Of a DNA stretch of 11,108 nucleotides, positions 1 through 5,335 are shown one piece after another (position 1 is the first letter of the stretch; every line of letters begins with the position of its first letter). The notes under the pieces are model-generated. The model was given only the letters and a program-made list of their open reading frames with translations. It was not told the origin of the DNA and did not search any database. Both the position numbers and the translations under genes were made by a program. Origin of the DNA: Bacteroidales bacterium (lineage in GTDB: Bacteria; Bacteroidota; Bacteroidia; Bacteroidales; UBA932); contig JAFYMJ010000235.1 of assembly GCA_017556665.1 (NCBI GenBank), forward strand, positions 1 through 11,108. Direction: 5' to 3'.

Positions 1-18
1 GATCGAACTCTTCATTGT
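1..18 (-). rRNA. rrs: 16S ribosomal RNA, extreme 5' end (partial)
   Basis: Read on the minus strand, the first bases of the window give AATGAAGAGTTCGATC, which matches the conserved start of bacterial 16S rRNA (E. coli TTGAAGAGTTTGATC) except for one T-to-C change, at E. coli position 14. The rest of the gene lies beyond the window. The identification is supported by the promoter, boxA-like element and leader directly upstream on the same strand. The mature 5' end at about position 18 is inferred by alignment with E. coli, so it may be off by a few bases. Confidence 0.88.
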
Positions 19-93
19 ATATATCTATTATTTTAAATTATTAGCTCGTCCTGTAACTCTTTCCTATTCTTTTATTAAAGGAATTTACGCTCT

Positions 94-132
94 GGATATT
101 TTCTAAATATCCCATACATATTGCTATGTATG
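94..132 (-). other. Two adjacent hairpins in the 16S rRNA leader
   Basis: Two perfect inverted repeats abut each other. Positions 113-120 and 125-132 form an 8-bp stem (CATACATA/TATGTATG), whose loop in the transcript is GCAA, a GNRA tetraloop. Positions 94-100 and 106-112 form a 7-bp stem (GGATATT/AATATCC) with a 5-nt loop. Both lie in the transcribed leader between the rRNA promoter and the 16S 5' end. They may help folding or processing of the precursor; that role is inference. Confidence 0.65.
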
Positions 133-150
133 CTGCTTGTCTTTCAATCT

Positions 151-162
151 TGTCAATGAACT
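151..162 (-). promoter_or_regulatory. boxA-like antitermination element of the rRNA leader
   Basis: The minus strand reads AGTTCATTGACA, close to the boxA consensus of bacterial rRNA leaders (E. coli TGCTCTTTAACA). It lies about 12-20 nt downstream of the predicted rRNA transcription start and well upstream of 16S, where boxA is expected. In characterised bacteria boxA RNA binds NusB-NusE (S10) and prevents premature termination of rRNA transcription. The match is by eye and the Bacteroidota consensus is less well defined. Confidence 0.6.
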
Positions 163-179
163 TTCCCGTTTTGGGACTG

Positions 180-210
180 CAAAGATAGACAACTTTTCTC
201 TATCACCAAA
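180..210 (-). promoter_or_regulatory. rRNA operon promoter (Bacteroidota type)
   Basis: On the minus strand a -33 element TTTG (210 to 207) is followed after exactly 19 bp by a -7 element TATCTTTG (187 to 180). This is a full match to the Bacteroidota primary-sigma consensus TTTG-N19-TAnnTTTG. Transcription should start near 173-176, giving a leader of about 155 nt before 16S. The DNA just upstream of the -33 box (211-250) consists of A and T runs, consistent with an UP-like element that boosts rRNA promoters. Confidence 0.85.
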
Positions 211-396
211 TTTTTTTGAAAATTTTTAAAATATTTATGAAAAATATTGCTTACACTCTCTAAATAGGGCTAAAAAAGTAAGAGAATTATTACAAAAGAA
301 AAAAGTTTATCGGGAAAACAAAGAAAAAGATAGTATGGCAAAGTTTTTGCTTATCTTAAATATGTAGGTATATATAATTAAGGTTAATACAAGATT
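211..396. other. A/T-rich non-coding stretch between divergent units
   Basis: No credible reading frame, tRNA or recognisable RNA gene is visible here. The part next to the rRNA promoter (211-250) is nearly pure A/T and may act as its upstream element. The rest is A-rich, with a small inverted repeat GCAAA/TTTGC at 338-350. TTTG at 346-349 is followed 19 bp later by TATATATA, a poor match to the -7 consensus. A short plus-strand transcript ending at the terminator at 397-420 is therefore possible but not well supported. Confidence 0.5.
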
Positions 397-420
397 GCTG
401 GCAAATGGGCCAGCTTTTTT
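397..420 (+). terminator. Intrinsic terminator with no obvious upstream gene
   Basis: A perfect 6-bp GC-rich stem, GCTGGC (397-402) and GCCAGC (409-414), closes a 6-nt loop and is followed directly by six T and, after one G, five more T. This is a textbook Rho-independent terminator for plus-strand transcription; the minus-strand side lacks a U-tract. There is no plus-strand gene between it and the window start, so it may end a small RNA or insulate the gene that starts at 457. Confidence 0.75.
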
Positions 421-430
421 GTTTTTATAC

Positions 431-438
431 TATCTTTG
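431..438 (+). promoter_or_regulatory. Probable -7 element for the TSCPD gene
   Basis: TATCTTTG is a full match to the Bacteroidota -7 consensus TAnnTTTG and is identical to the -7 box of the rRNA promoter in this window. No good TTTG -33 element lies 19-21 bp upstream, because that region is occupied by the terminator hairpin. If used, transcription would begin near 443-446, leaving a 5' leader of only about 11-14 nt before the ATG at 457. Confidence 0.45.
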
Positions 439-456
439 CCCCAAAATTTTTTACTT

Positions 457-762
457 ATGCAAGATAATTCTCAAAATATTATTTCATTCTCACAAAGTTC
501 ATCAGGAGAAAAAATATTGGAGTATGCTCCATCTGGTGTTTGTTCCAGATTTATTACTATAAAAGTGGACAGCAACAACATTGTACAGGATGTTGTATTT
601 TTTGGAGGTTGCAGCGGCAACACACAAGGATTGGGAGCACTAATAAAAGGAATGCCTGCAAAAGAGGCTATGCAAAGACTTAAAGGTATATGTTGCGGAA
701 ATAAAACTACCTCTTGTCCGGACCAACTGTCGAATGCTTTATTTGAAATTATTAAAAGATAA
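457..762 (+). CDS. Stand-alone TSCPD-domain protein, function unknown
   Basis: This 101-residue protein belongs to the small uncharacterised TSCPD family (TIGR03905-like). The same domain also occurs at the C-terminus of some adenosylcobalamin-dependent ribonucleotide reductases. Conserved family motifs are visible: GVCS near residue 27, GGCSGN near 50, and the signature CGNKTTSCPDQ at 80-90. Four cysteines (C29, C52, C80, C87) fall in these motifs and could bind a metal, which is inference; C79 is extra. The first 20 or so residues are a polar extension compared with the usual 80-residue members. I chose ATG 457 over an in-frame TTG at 436, because that TTG lies inside the -7 element. No Shine-Dalgarno is present. 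It lies 64 bp upstream of the BFD-like gene, so the two may be co-transcribed. No enzymatic role can be assigned. Confidence 0.85.
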   Translation: MQDNSQNIISFSQSSSGEKILEYAPSGVCSRFITIKVDSNNIVQDVVFFGGCSGNTQGLGALIKGMPAKEAMQRLKGICCGNKTTSCPDQLSNALFEIIKR

Positions 763-778
763 AATCTAAACTTTTTCT

Positions 779-826
779 AATCTGTGTGGTTATATATATG
801 AATTTTACATTATATATATACAGATT
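779..826 (+). promoter_or_regulatory. Long inverted repeat ending at the Fe-S gene start codon
   Basis: AATCTGT (779-785) pairs perfectly with ACAGATT (820-826), and inside this TATATATA (791-798) pairs with TATATATA (811-818). The loop is 12 nt and there is an asymmetric internal loop (786-790 against 819). The outer arm ends on the base just before the ATG at 827. In RNA it would tuck the ribosome landing zone into a stem. In DNA it could be an operator or a transcription-bubble region. The structure is seen directly; any regulatory role is inference. Confidence 0.5.
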
Positions 827-1012
827 ATGAAAGATAAAGATATTGTTTGCGTATGCAATAGTATAACCTATGGCCAAATAATTGAAGCTATAGAGAAAAA
901 AGGGCTTAAAACAGTAGAGGAAGTTGGTGATGCTACTCAAGCCGGAACTACATGTGGTGCATGTCAGGATACAATTCAAGAAATTCTGGACTCGTACTAC
1001 AAAAAGAAATAA
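827..1012 (+). CDS. BFD-like [2Fe-2S]-binding protein
   Basis: This 61-residue protein is a single BFD-like [2Fe-2S] domain. The four cluster ligands are C8 and C10 (CVC) and C43 and C46 (TTCGAC), giving C-x-C-x32-C-x2-C, the pattern of bacterioferritin-associated ferredoxin (Bfd) and of the Fe-S domains in NirB and NifU. Bfd reduces the bacterioferritin core to release iron. Whether this protein does so is not shown, because no bacterioferritin gene is in view. The length is close to that of Bfd (about 64 residues) and the tail is basic (YYKKK). The start ATG follows a long inverted repeat with no Shine-Dalgarno. The stop codon falls at the edge of a tandem repeat array. It shares strand and cysteine-rich character with the TSCPD gene 64 bp upstream. 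The gene is convergent with rplQ. Confidence 0.85.
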   Translation: MKDKDIVCVCNSITYGQIIEAIEKKGLKTVEEVGDATQAGTTCGACQDTIQEILDSYYKKK

Positions 1013-1159
1013 GATCAAAGAGGTGTAATATACCTATAAAAAGAGATAAGATCAGAGAGGTGTAATATACCTATAAAAAGAGATAAGATCAGAGAGGTGT
1101 AATATACCTATAAAAAGAGATAAGATCAGAGAGGTGTATATACCTATAAAAAGAGATAA
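1013..1159. repeat. Tandem array, four copies of a 37-bp unit
   Basis: Units start with GATC at 1013, 1050, 1087 and 1124, a period of exactly 37 bp; the fourth unit is 36 bp after loss of one A. The first copy differs by one base (GATCAAAG rather than GATCAGAG), and copies two and three are identical. Each unit contains AGGTGTAATATACCT, an imperfect dyad, and AAAAAGAG. The end of the Fe-S gene just before the array (AAAAAGAAATAAGATC) resembles the unit junction (AAAAAGAGATAAGATC), so the array probably grew from the gene's own 3' end. The near identity points to recent or ongoing slippage. Regular spacers are absent, so this is not a CRISPR array. Confidence 0.92.
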
Positions 1160-1186
1160 GCCCTGCAACTTTTGTTACAGGGCTTA
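1157..1186. terminator. Bidirectional intrinsic terminator between convergent units
   Basis: TAAGCCCTG (1157-1165) pairs perfectly with CAGGGCTTA (1178-1186). After one C/A mismatch the stem continues as AAC/GTT with a TTTT loop. On the plus strand it is followed by ACTTTTAT. On the minus strand it is followed by a T-rich run (TCTCTTTTTAT) supplied by the last tandem repeat unit. It can therefore end both the Fe-S gene transcript and the long ribosomal protein transcript, whose last gene, rplQ, stops 21 bp away. Confidence 0.85.
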
Positions 1187-1207
1187 ACTTTTATGGTAAC
1201 GTGAAAA

Positions 1208-1687
1208 TTACTCAGCTTTCTCCTCAGCAACTGGAGCAGTCTCCTCTGCAGCAGCAGCTTTTTTACCACGGCTTCTACGAGTAGTTGATTTTTTAGCCTC
1301 TTTCTTAGGAGCTGAAGCAAGTGCTGCCTCATTGAAATCTACTAACTCAATAATTGCCATATCAGCAGCATCACCTACACGGAAACCAGTTTTAAGAATA
1401 CGAGTGTATCCTCCTGGACGCTCAGCGATTTTTGGAGCAATTGTTCTAAATAGCTCGGTTACAGCCTCTTTTTGTTTTAAATAGCTGAATACAATACGTC
1501 TTGAGTGAGTGCTATCCTCTTTTGATTTAGTGATAAGCGGCTCAACATACATTCTAAGAGCTTTTGCTTTAGCAAGTGTAGTCTCAATACGTTTGTGAAG
1601 CAACAGTGAAGAAGCCATATTGGCCAACATAGCTTTACGGTGACCACTTTTTCTTCCTAAATGGTTAAATGACTTATTATGCCTCAT
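1208..1687 (-). CDS. rplQ: Large ribosomal subunit protein bL17
   Basis: This 159-residue protein is L17, a structural protein near the peptide exit side of the 50S subunit. The N-terminus ([20 protein letters not shown]) is the family signature, and the conserved fold runs to about residue 120, ending around the [17 protein letters not shown] segment. Residues 121-159 form a low-complexity tail rich in K, A and E, first basic then acidic. Most bacterial L17 proteins (about 115-130 residues) lack it, though longer L17 proteins are usual in Bacteroidota as far as I recall. It is the last gene of the unit. It starts 6 nt after the rpoA stop, so translation is probably coupled, and no Shine-Dalgarno is seen. 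Confidence 0.97.
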   Translation of the reverse strand: MRHNKSFNHLGRKSGHRKAMLANMASSLLLHKRIETTLAKAKALRMYVEPLITKSKEDSTHSRRIVFSYLKQKEAVTELFRTIAPKIAERPGGYTRILKTGFRVGDAADMAIIELVDFNEAALASAPKKEAKKSTTRRSRGKKAAAAEETAPVAEEKAE

Positions 1688-1693
1688 TTTTTA

Positions 1694-2686
1694 TTACTTT
1701 TTTTCAATATTATACTTGGTAACATCCATGCCAAATGATAGTTTTAGTCTATCAATTAACATATCTATCTCTGTTAACGATTTCTTTCCAAAGTTTCTGA
1801 ACTTCATAAGCTCAGCACGTTGGTGCGAAACAAGATCTGCAAAAGTCTCAATGTCAGCAGCTTTTAAACAATTAAGTGCTCTCACCGATAACTCCATATC
1901 AGATAACTTGGTTAGAAGAAGGTGACGCATACGCAATGACTCCTCATCTAACTCGTTGCTAACAACTTCTGGAGCTGTCTCTAAACTAATTTTCTCATCA
2001 GAGAACAACATAAAGTGATGGATCAAAATCTTAGCAGCCTCTTTCAAAGCCTCTTTTGGATGAATTGAACCATCTGTTGTAATCTCTAGATTCAATTTCT
2101 CATAGTCTGTCTTTTGCTCAACACGCCAGTTCTCAACATTGAACATAACGTTCTTGATAGGAGTAAATATAGAATCAATTGCAATTGTTCCAAATGGAGC
2201 ATCCTCCACTTTATTCTCCTCTGCTAGCACAAAACCTCTACCTTTGCCAATTTTAAGCTCAATAGTCAATTGAACTGATGGCTCCATAGAGCAGATGTGA
2301 AGCTCTGGGTTAAGAACTTTGAATGATGATAGACTCTTTGAAATATCCTCTGCTGTAAAATCTTGCTTACCACTAACAGTTACAGTTACCACTTCGCTAT
2401 CCTCTCCCTCTACCATTCTTTTAAAACGCACTTGTTTTAAATTTAGAACGATATCAACTACGCCTTCAATAACGCCAGGGATTGTTGCAAACTCATGGTC
2501 TACACCTTGAATTTTGATTGAAGTGATAGCAAAACCCTCAAGTGATGATAATAATATTCTACGCAACGCGTTACCGATTGTAATACCATAGCCAGGCTCA
2601 AGTGGTCTGAACTCAAATTTACCAAAGGTCTCGGTTGAATCGAGCATTATTACCTTATCCGGTTTTTGAAATGCTAAAATTGCCAT
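1694..2686 (-). CDS. rpoA: DNA-directed RNA polymerase subunit alpha
   Basis: This 330-residue protein is the alpha subunit of RNA polymerase. The N-terminal domain (about 1-230) dimerises and nucleates assembly with beta and beta'. Its landmarks are [20 protein letters not shown] near residue 27 and the PGV(I)EGV segment near 70. The C-terminal domain (about 255-320) has the helix-hairpin-helix surface that contacts DNA UP elements and activators. [14 protein letters not shown] carries the equivalent of E. coli R265 at about residue 269, and [10 protein letters not shown] follows. The length is normal. It lies between rpsD (40 nt upstream) and rplQ (6 nt downstream), the usual alpha-operon position that ties polymerase synthesis to ribosome synthesis. 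Confidence 0.98.
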   Translation of the reverse strand: MAILAFQKPDKVIMLDSTETFGKFEFRPLEPGYGITIGNALRRILLSSLEGFAITSIKIQGVDHEFATIPGVIEGVVDIVLNLKQVRFKRMVEGEDSEVVTVTVSGKQDFTAEDISKSLSSFKVLNPELHICSMEPSVQLTIELKIGKGRGFVLAEENKVEDAPFGTIAIDSIFTPIKNVMFNVENWRVEQKTDYEKLNLEITTDGSIHPKEALKEAAKILIHHFMLFSDEKISLETAPEVVSNELDEESLRMRHLLLTKLSDMELSVRALNCLKAADIETFADLVSHQRAELMKFRNFGKKSLTEIDMLIDRLKLSFGMDVTKYNIEKK

Positions 2687-2726
2687 TGTAATTAATTTTT
2701 ATTAGTGTTACGCTTATAAGCAAGCA

Positions 2727-3332
2727 TTATTTAGAGTACAACTCAACTATAAGCTGCTCGTTAATAGGTTCAGGGATCTCTGTTCTCTCTGGTACATTCA
2801 AGAATTTACCTGAGAATGAGTTAGAATCCCACTCTAACCAAGAATATTTGTTAGCTGAAGCAGCTACACTGTTTTGAATAACCTCTAAGCTCTTAGATCT
2901 CTCTCTAACTCCAATAACATCACCTGGTTTGATGTGAGTTGAAGGAATGCTGCAAAGCTCACCATTTACCACAATGTGACAGTGGCTAACCAATTGTCTA
3001 GCAGCAGCTCTTGTAGGAGCAATACCCAATCTGTAAACTAGGTTGTCTAGACGAGCCTCTAACAATAAAAGTAGGTTATCACCAGTTTTACCTTTCATCT
3101 TAGCGGCTTTCTCGTATAGGTTACGGAATTGTCTCTCTAATAAGCCGTATGAATATTTTACTTTTTGTTTCTCTTTTAATTGAACGCCATACTCAGAAGA
3201 TTTTTTTCTTTTTCTAGCCAAACCATGTTGTCCTGGAGGATAGTTTCTGCGTTCAAAGTTTTTATCGGGACCAAAAATTGGTTCTCCAAATTTGCGGGCG
3301 ATTTTAGTAGTAGGCCCAGTATATCTTGCCAT
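2727..3332 (-). CDS. rpsD: Small ribosomal subunit protein uS4
   Basis: This 201-residue protein is S4, a primary 16S rRNA-binding protein that nucleates assembly of the 30S body. In E. coli it also represses the alpha operon. The N-terminal region reads [10 protein letters not shown] near residue 28 and has no cysteines there, so this is the zinc-free form. The S4 RNA-binding domain spans about residues 94-155 ([20 protein letters not shown]). The start ATG is followed by the expected MARYTGPT. It sits 28 nt after rpsK and 40 nt before rpoA. Whether S4 autoregulates here cannot be seen; the leader pseudoknot described in E. coli was not recognised by eye. Confidence 0.97.
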   Translation of the reverse strand: MARYTGPTTKIARKFGEPIFGPDKNFERRNYPPGQHGLARKRKKSSEYGVQLKEKQKVKYSYGLLERQFRNLYEKAAKMKGKTGDNLLLLLEARLDNLVYRLGIAPTRAAARQLVSHCHIVVNGELCSIPSTHIKPGDVIGVRERSKSLEVIQNSVAASANKYSWLEWDSNSFSGKFLNVPERTEIPEPINEQLIVELYSK

Positions 3333-3360
3333 ATTTATTAACTTTTTAAATTATTAGGAA

Positions 3361-3750
3361 TTATACTCTACGGCGACCTTTTGGTCTACAACCGTTGTGT
3401 GGAAGTGGAGTAACGTCAACGATCTCAGTTACCTCAATACCTGCACCGTGAATAGTACGGATAGCTGACTCACGACCAGCACCAGGGCCTTTAACGTAAG
3501 CCTTAACTTTACGTAATCCTAAATCAAAAGCTACTTTAGCACAATCTGCTGCAGCAACTTGAGCTGCATATGGAGTGTTCTTTTTAGAACCTCTGAATCC
3601 CATTTTACCAGCAGAAGACCAACTGATAACTTGTCCCAAGCTATTAGTTAAAGTCACAATTACGTTGTTGAATGTTGAAGAGATATGAGCCTCGCCATAA
3701 GCATCAACTTTAACAACTCTCTTTTTATTAGATACTGTTTTCTTTGCCAT
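3361..3750 (-). CDS. rpsK: Small ribosomal subunit protein uS11
   Basis: This 129-residue protein is S11, which lines the mRNA exit region of the 30S platform. Its signatures are intact: [14 protein letters not shown] near residue 22, the [12 protein letters not shown] loop near 87 and the basic C-terminus [16 protein letters not shown]. The length is that of the family. It starts 14 nt after rpsM and ends 28 nt before rpsD. No Shine-Dalgarno precedes the ATG, which is typical for this phylum. Confidence 0.97.
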   Translation of the reverse strand: MAKKTVSNKKRVVKVDAYGEAHISSTFNNVIVTLTNSLGQVISWSSAGKMGFRGSKKNTPYAAQVAAADCAKVAFDLGLRKVKAYVKGPGAGRESAIRTIHGAGIEVTEIVDVTPLPHNGCRPKGRRRV

Positions 3751-3764
3751 ATTCTTAGGTTCTA

Positions 3765-4142
3765 TTATTTAGTTGCTTTCTTCTTGTTAGCTACTGTCTT
3801 CTTCTTACCTTTACGGGTACGGGCATTGTTCTTAGTGCTTTGTCCTCTTACTGGAAGACCAAGTCTATGACGGATACCTCTGTAGCATCCAATGTCCATA
3901 AGACGTTTGATATTCATTTGAATAGCAGAACGAAGCTCGCCCTCTATTTTATACTCTTCTGCAATTGTTGCTCTAATTGCAGCGATTTGGTCATCTGTCC
4001 AATCTTGCACCTTGATACTGAAATCAATACCGTTTTTACTTAGGATTTTTTGGGCAGAACTGCGACCAATTCCAAAGATATAGGTCAAACCTATCTCTCC
4101 ACGTTTGTTTTTTGGTAAATCTACTCCGGCTATACGTGCCAT
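3765..4142 (-). CDS. rpsM: Small ribosomal subunit protein uS13
   Basis: This 125-residue protein is S13, in the head of the 30S subunit, where it contacts the P-site tRNA and forms bridges to the 50S subunit. The [10 protein letters not shown] start, the helix-hairpin-helix segment [15 protein letters not shown] (about 21-35) and the [17 protein letters not shown] segment near residue 85 are all conserved. The C-terminal tail is lysine-rich ([12 protein letters not shown] onward), as expected for the tRNA-contacting extension. It follows rpmJ by 36 nt, the usual order of the alpha operon. Confidence 0.97.
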   Translation of the reverse strand: MARIAGVDLPKNKRGEIGLTYIFGIGRSSAQKILSKNGIDFSIKVQDWTDDQIAAIRATIAEEYKIEGELRSAIQMNIKRLMDIGCYRGIRHRLGLPVRGQSTKNNARTRKGKKKTVANKKKATK

Positions 4143-4178
4143 AATTATTTGTTTCTTTTATAGTTTACAAATTAGAAA

Positions 4179-4295
4179 TTATCCTTGGCGCATTTTGAAT
4201 TTAGGATTCTTTTTGCAAATAACATATAAACGACCTTTGCGTTTTACAATTTTGCAATCCTCACTACGCTTTTTAATGGATGCTTTTACTTTCAT
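4179..4295 (-). CDS. rpmJ: Large ribosomal subunit protein bL36 with partial zinc site
   Basis: This 38-codon gene encodes L36, the small protein bound to 23S rRNA domains II and VI. The reading begins [19 protein letters not shown] and ends PKFKMRQG, at family length. Classical L36 uses C11, C14, C27 and H33 to hold zinc. Here C14 and C27 remain, but position 11 is Ser and position 33 is Phe, so the ribbon probably does not bind zinc normally. Zinc-independent L36 forms are known in bacteria. It sits between infA (12 nt upstream) and rpsM (36 nt downstream), the standard position, which supports the call. Confidence 0.96.
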   Translation of the reverse strand: MKVKASIKKRSEDCKIVKRKGRLYVICKKNPKFKMRQG

Positions 4296-4307
4296 TGTTG
4301 TTAGTTT

Positions 4308-4526
4308 TTATTTATATCTGAAAGAAATCCTTCCTTTTGTTAAATCATAAGGTGACATCTCAACTCTTACTTTATCGCCTGGTAAAATTTTAATGTAGTG
4401 CATTCTCATCTTACCAGAAATGTGAGCAATAATTACATGGCCATTATCTAGCTCTACTCTGAACATAGCATTTGATAATGCCTCAATAATTGTTCCATCT
4501 TTTTCTATAGCAGCTTGTTTTGACAT
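4308..4526 (-). CDS. infA: Translation initiation factor IF-1
   Basis: This 72-residue protein is IF-1, a single OB-fold domain that occupies the 30S A site during initiation and supports IF-2 and IF-3. The family core is intact: [19 protein letters not shown] (about 11-29), [20 protein letters not shown] (about 39-58) and the end [11 protein letters not shown]. The length matches E. coli IF-1 (72). It starts 14 nt after map and has an AAGGA motif only 4 nt before the ATG, a rather short spacing. Confidence 0.97.
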   Translation of the reverse strand: MSKQAAIEKDGTIIEALSNAMFRVELDNGHVIIAHISGKMRMHYIKILPGDKVRVEMSPYDLTKGRISFRYK

Positions 4527-4540
4527 ATATTCCTTATAAT

Positions 4541-5314
4541 TTAAAATTTATTTAATGTTTCGATATAATCAAATGTAGTTAAAACTTCTGGTGCCCCGTT
4601 ATGAACTGCTACCATCCACTCAAAGTGAGCTGATTTTTTTCTGTCCACAGTACATACCGACCATCCGTCGGGAGCAAGGTAAATATCTTTTTTACCGGCA
4701 TTGATCATTGGCTCAATGCATATAACCATACCATCTGCCAATTTTTTCCCATGCCCTGGTTTTCCATAATTTGGAACTTCTGGAGACTCATGAAGATTTT
4801 TTCCAATTCCATGTCCTACCATCTCTCTAACTACAGAGAAACCAAATTGTTCCACATATTTTTGAATAGCATTGCCAATATCTCCTATTCTGTTACCGGC
4901 TACTGCCTTTTGTGCCCCCAAAGATAGGGATTCTTTTGTAACTTTTAAAAGTTTGGCTGTTTCTTCATCTATATTTCCTACTGGAAAAGTATATGCGGAA
5001 TCACCATAGAATCCTTTATAAATAGTTCCACAATCTACCGATACAATATCTCCATCCTTTAAAGTGTAGTTGCTTGGAAATCCATGAACCACAACATCAT
5101 TTACAGAGATACATAAAGTGTAAGGGAAACCACCATAATTCAAGAAGCCTGGTACTGCACCATTGTCTCTTATAAATTGCTCGGCTACGTCATTCAACTT
5201 TTTGGTTGTAACACCTGGTTCAATCAACTTGCCAACCTCAGCCAATGTTTTTGACACCAAAATGGCATTCTCTTTAAGGATTGCTATCTCCTCGCTTGTC
5301 TTAAGTCTTAACAT
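4541..5314 (-). CDS. map: Methionine aminopeptidase, type I
   Basis: This 257-residue cytosolic metalloprotease removes the initiator methionine from nascent proteins. It has the pita-bread fold, and the five metal ligands are visible at D94 (SVDCG), D105 (GDSA), H168 (GHGIG), E201 (IEPM) and E232 (FEW). The conserved substrate-site histidines fall at H77 (VVHG) and H175 (LHE). It lacks the N-terminal zinc-finger extension of type Ib enzymes. One oddity is that the residue after E232 is Trp (FEWM), whereas E. coli and many others have His (FEHT). The gene lies between secY and infA. In E. coli map is elsewhere, and many Gram-positives have adk between secY and map; neither arrangement applies here. 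Confidence 0.97.
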   Translation of the reverse strand: MLRLKTSEEIAILKENAILVSKTLAEVGKLIEPGVTTKKLNDVAEQFIRDNGAVPGFLNYGGFPYTLCISVNDVVVHGFPSNYTLKDGDIVSVDCGTIYKGFYGDSAYTFPVGNIDEETAKLLKVTKESLSLGAQKAVAGNRIGDIGNAIQKYVEQFGFSVVREMVGHGIGKNLHESPEVPNYGKPGHGKKLADGMVICIEPMINAGKKDIYLAPDGWSVCTVDRKKSAHFEWMVAVHNGAPEVLTTFDYIETLNKF

Positions 5315-5335
5315 TACAAAGAACTATCAAAATTT

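Noticed and set aside
436-456. Upstream TTG start for the TSCPD protein, adding seven residues
   Set aside because: The TTG lies inside the TATCTTTG promoter element, so it would lie upstream of the predicted transcription start. The ATG at 457 fits better.
752-1018. Minus-strand reading frame of 88 codons opposite the Fe-S gene
   Set aside because: It lies antisense to a gene with a clear Fe-S ligand pattern, has no recognisable domain and reads through the A/T-rich intergenic hairpin.
1013-1159. Possible CRISPR array
   Set aside because: The 37-bp units are directly adjacent, with no unique spacers between them, and no cas genes are nearby. It is a plain tandem repeat.
2712-2721. Palindrome GCTTATAAGC before rpoA as an operator
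   Set aside because: It is a single 10-bp palindrome in A/T-rich DNA inside an operon, with no promoter beside it. Chance is a sufficient explanation.
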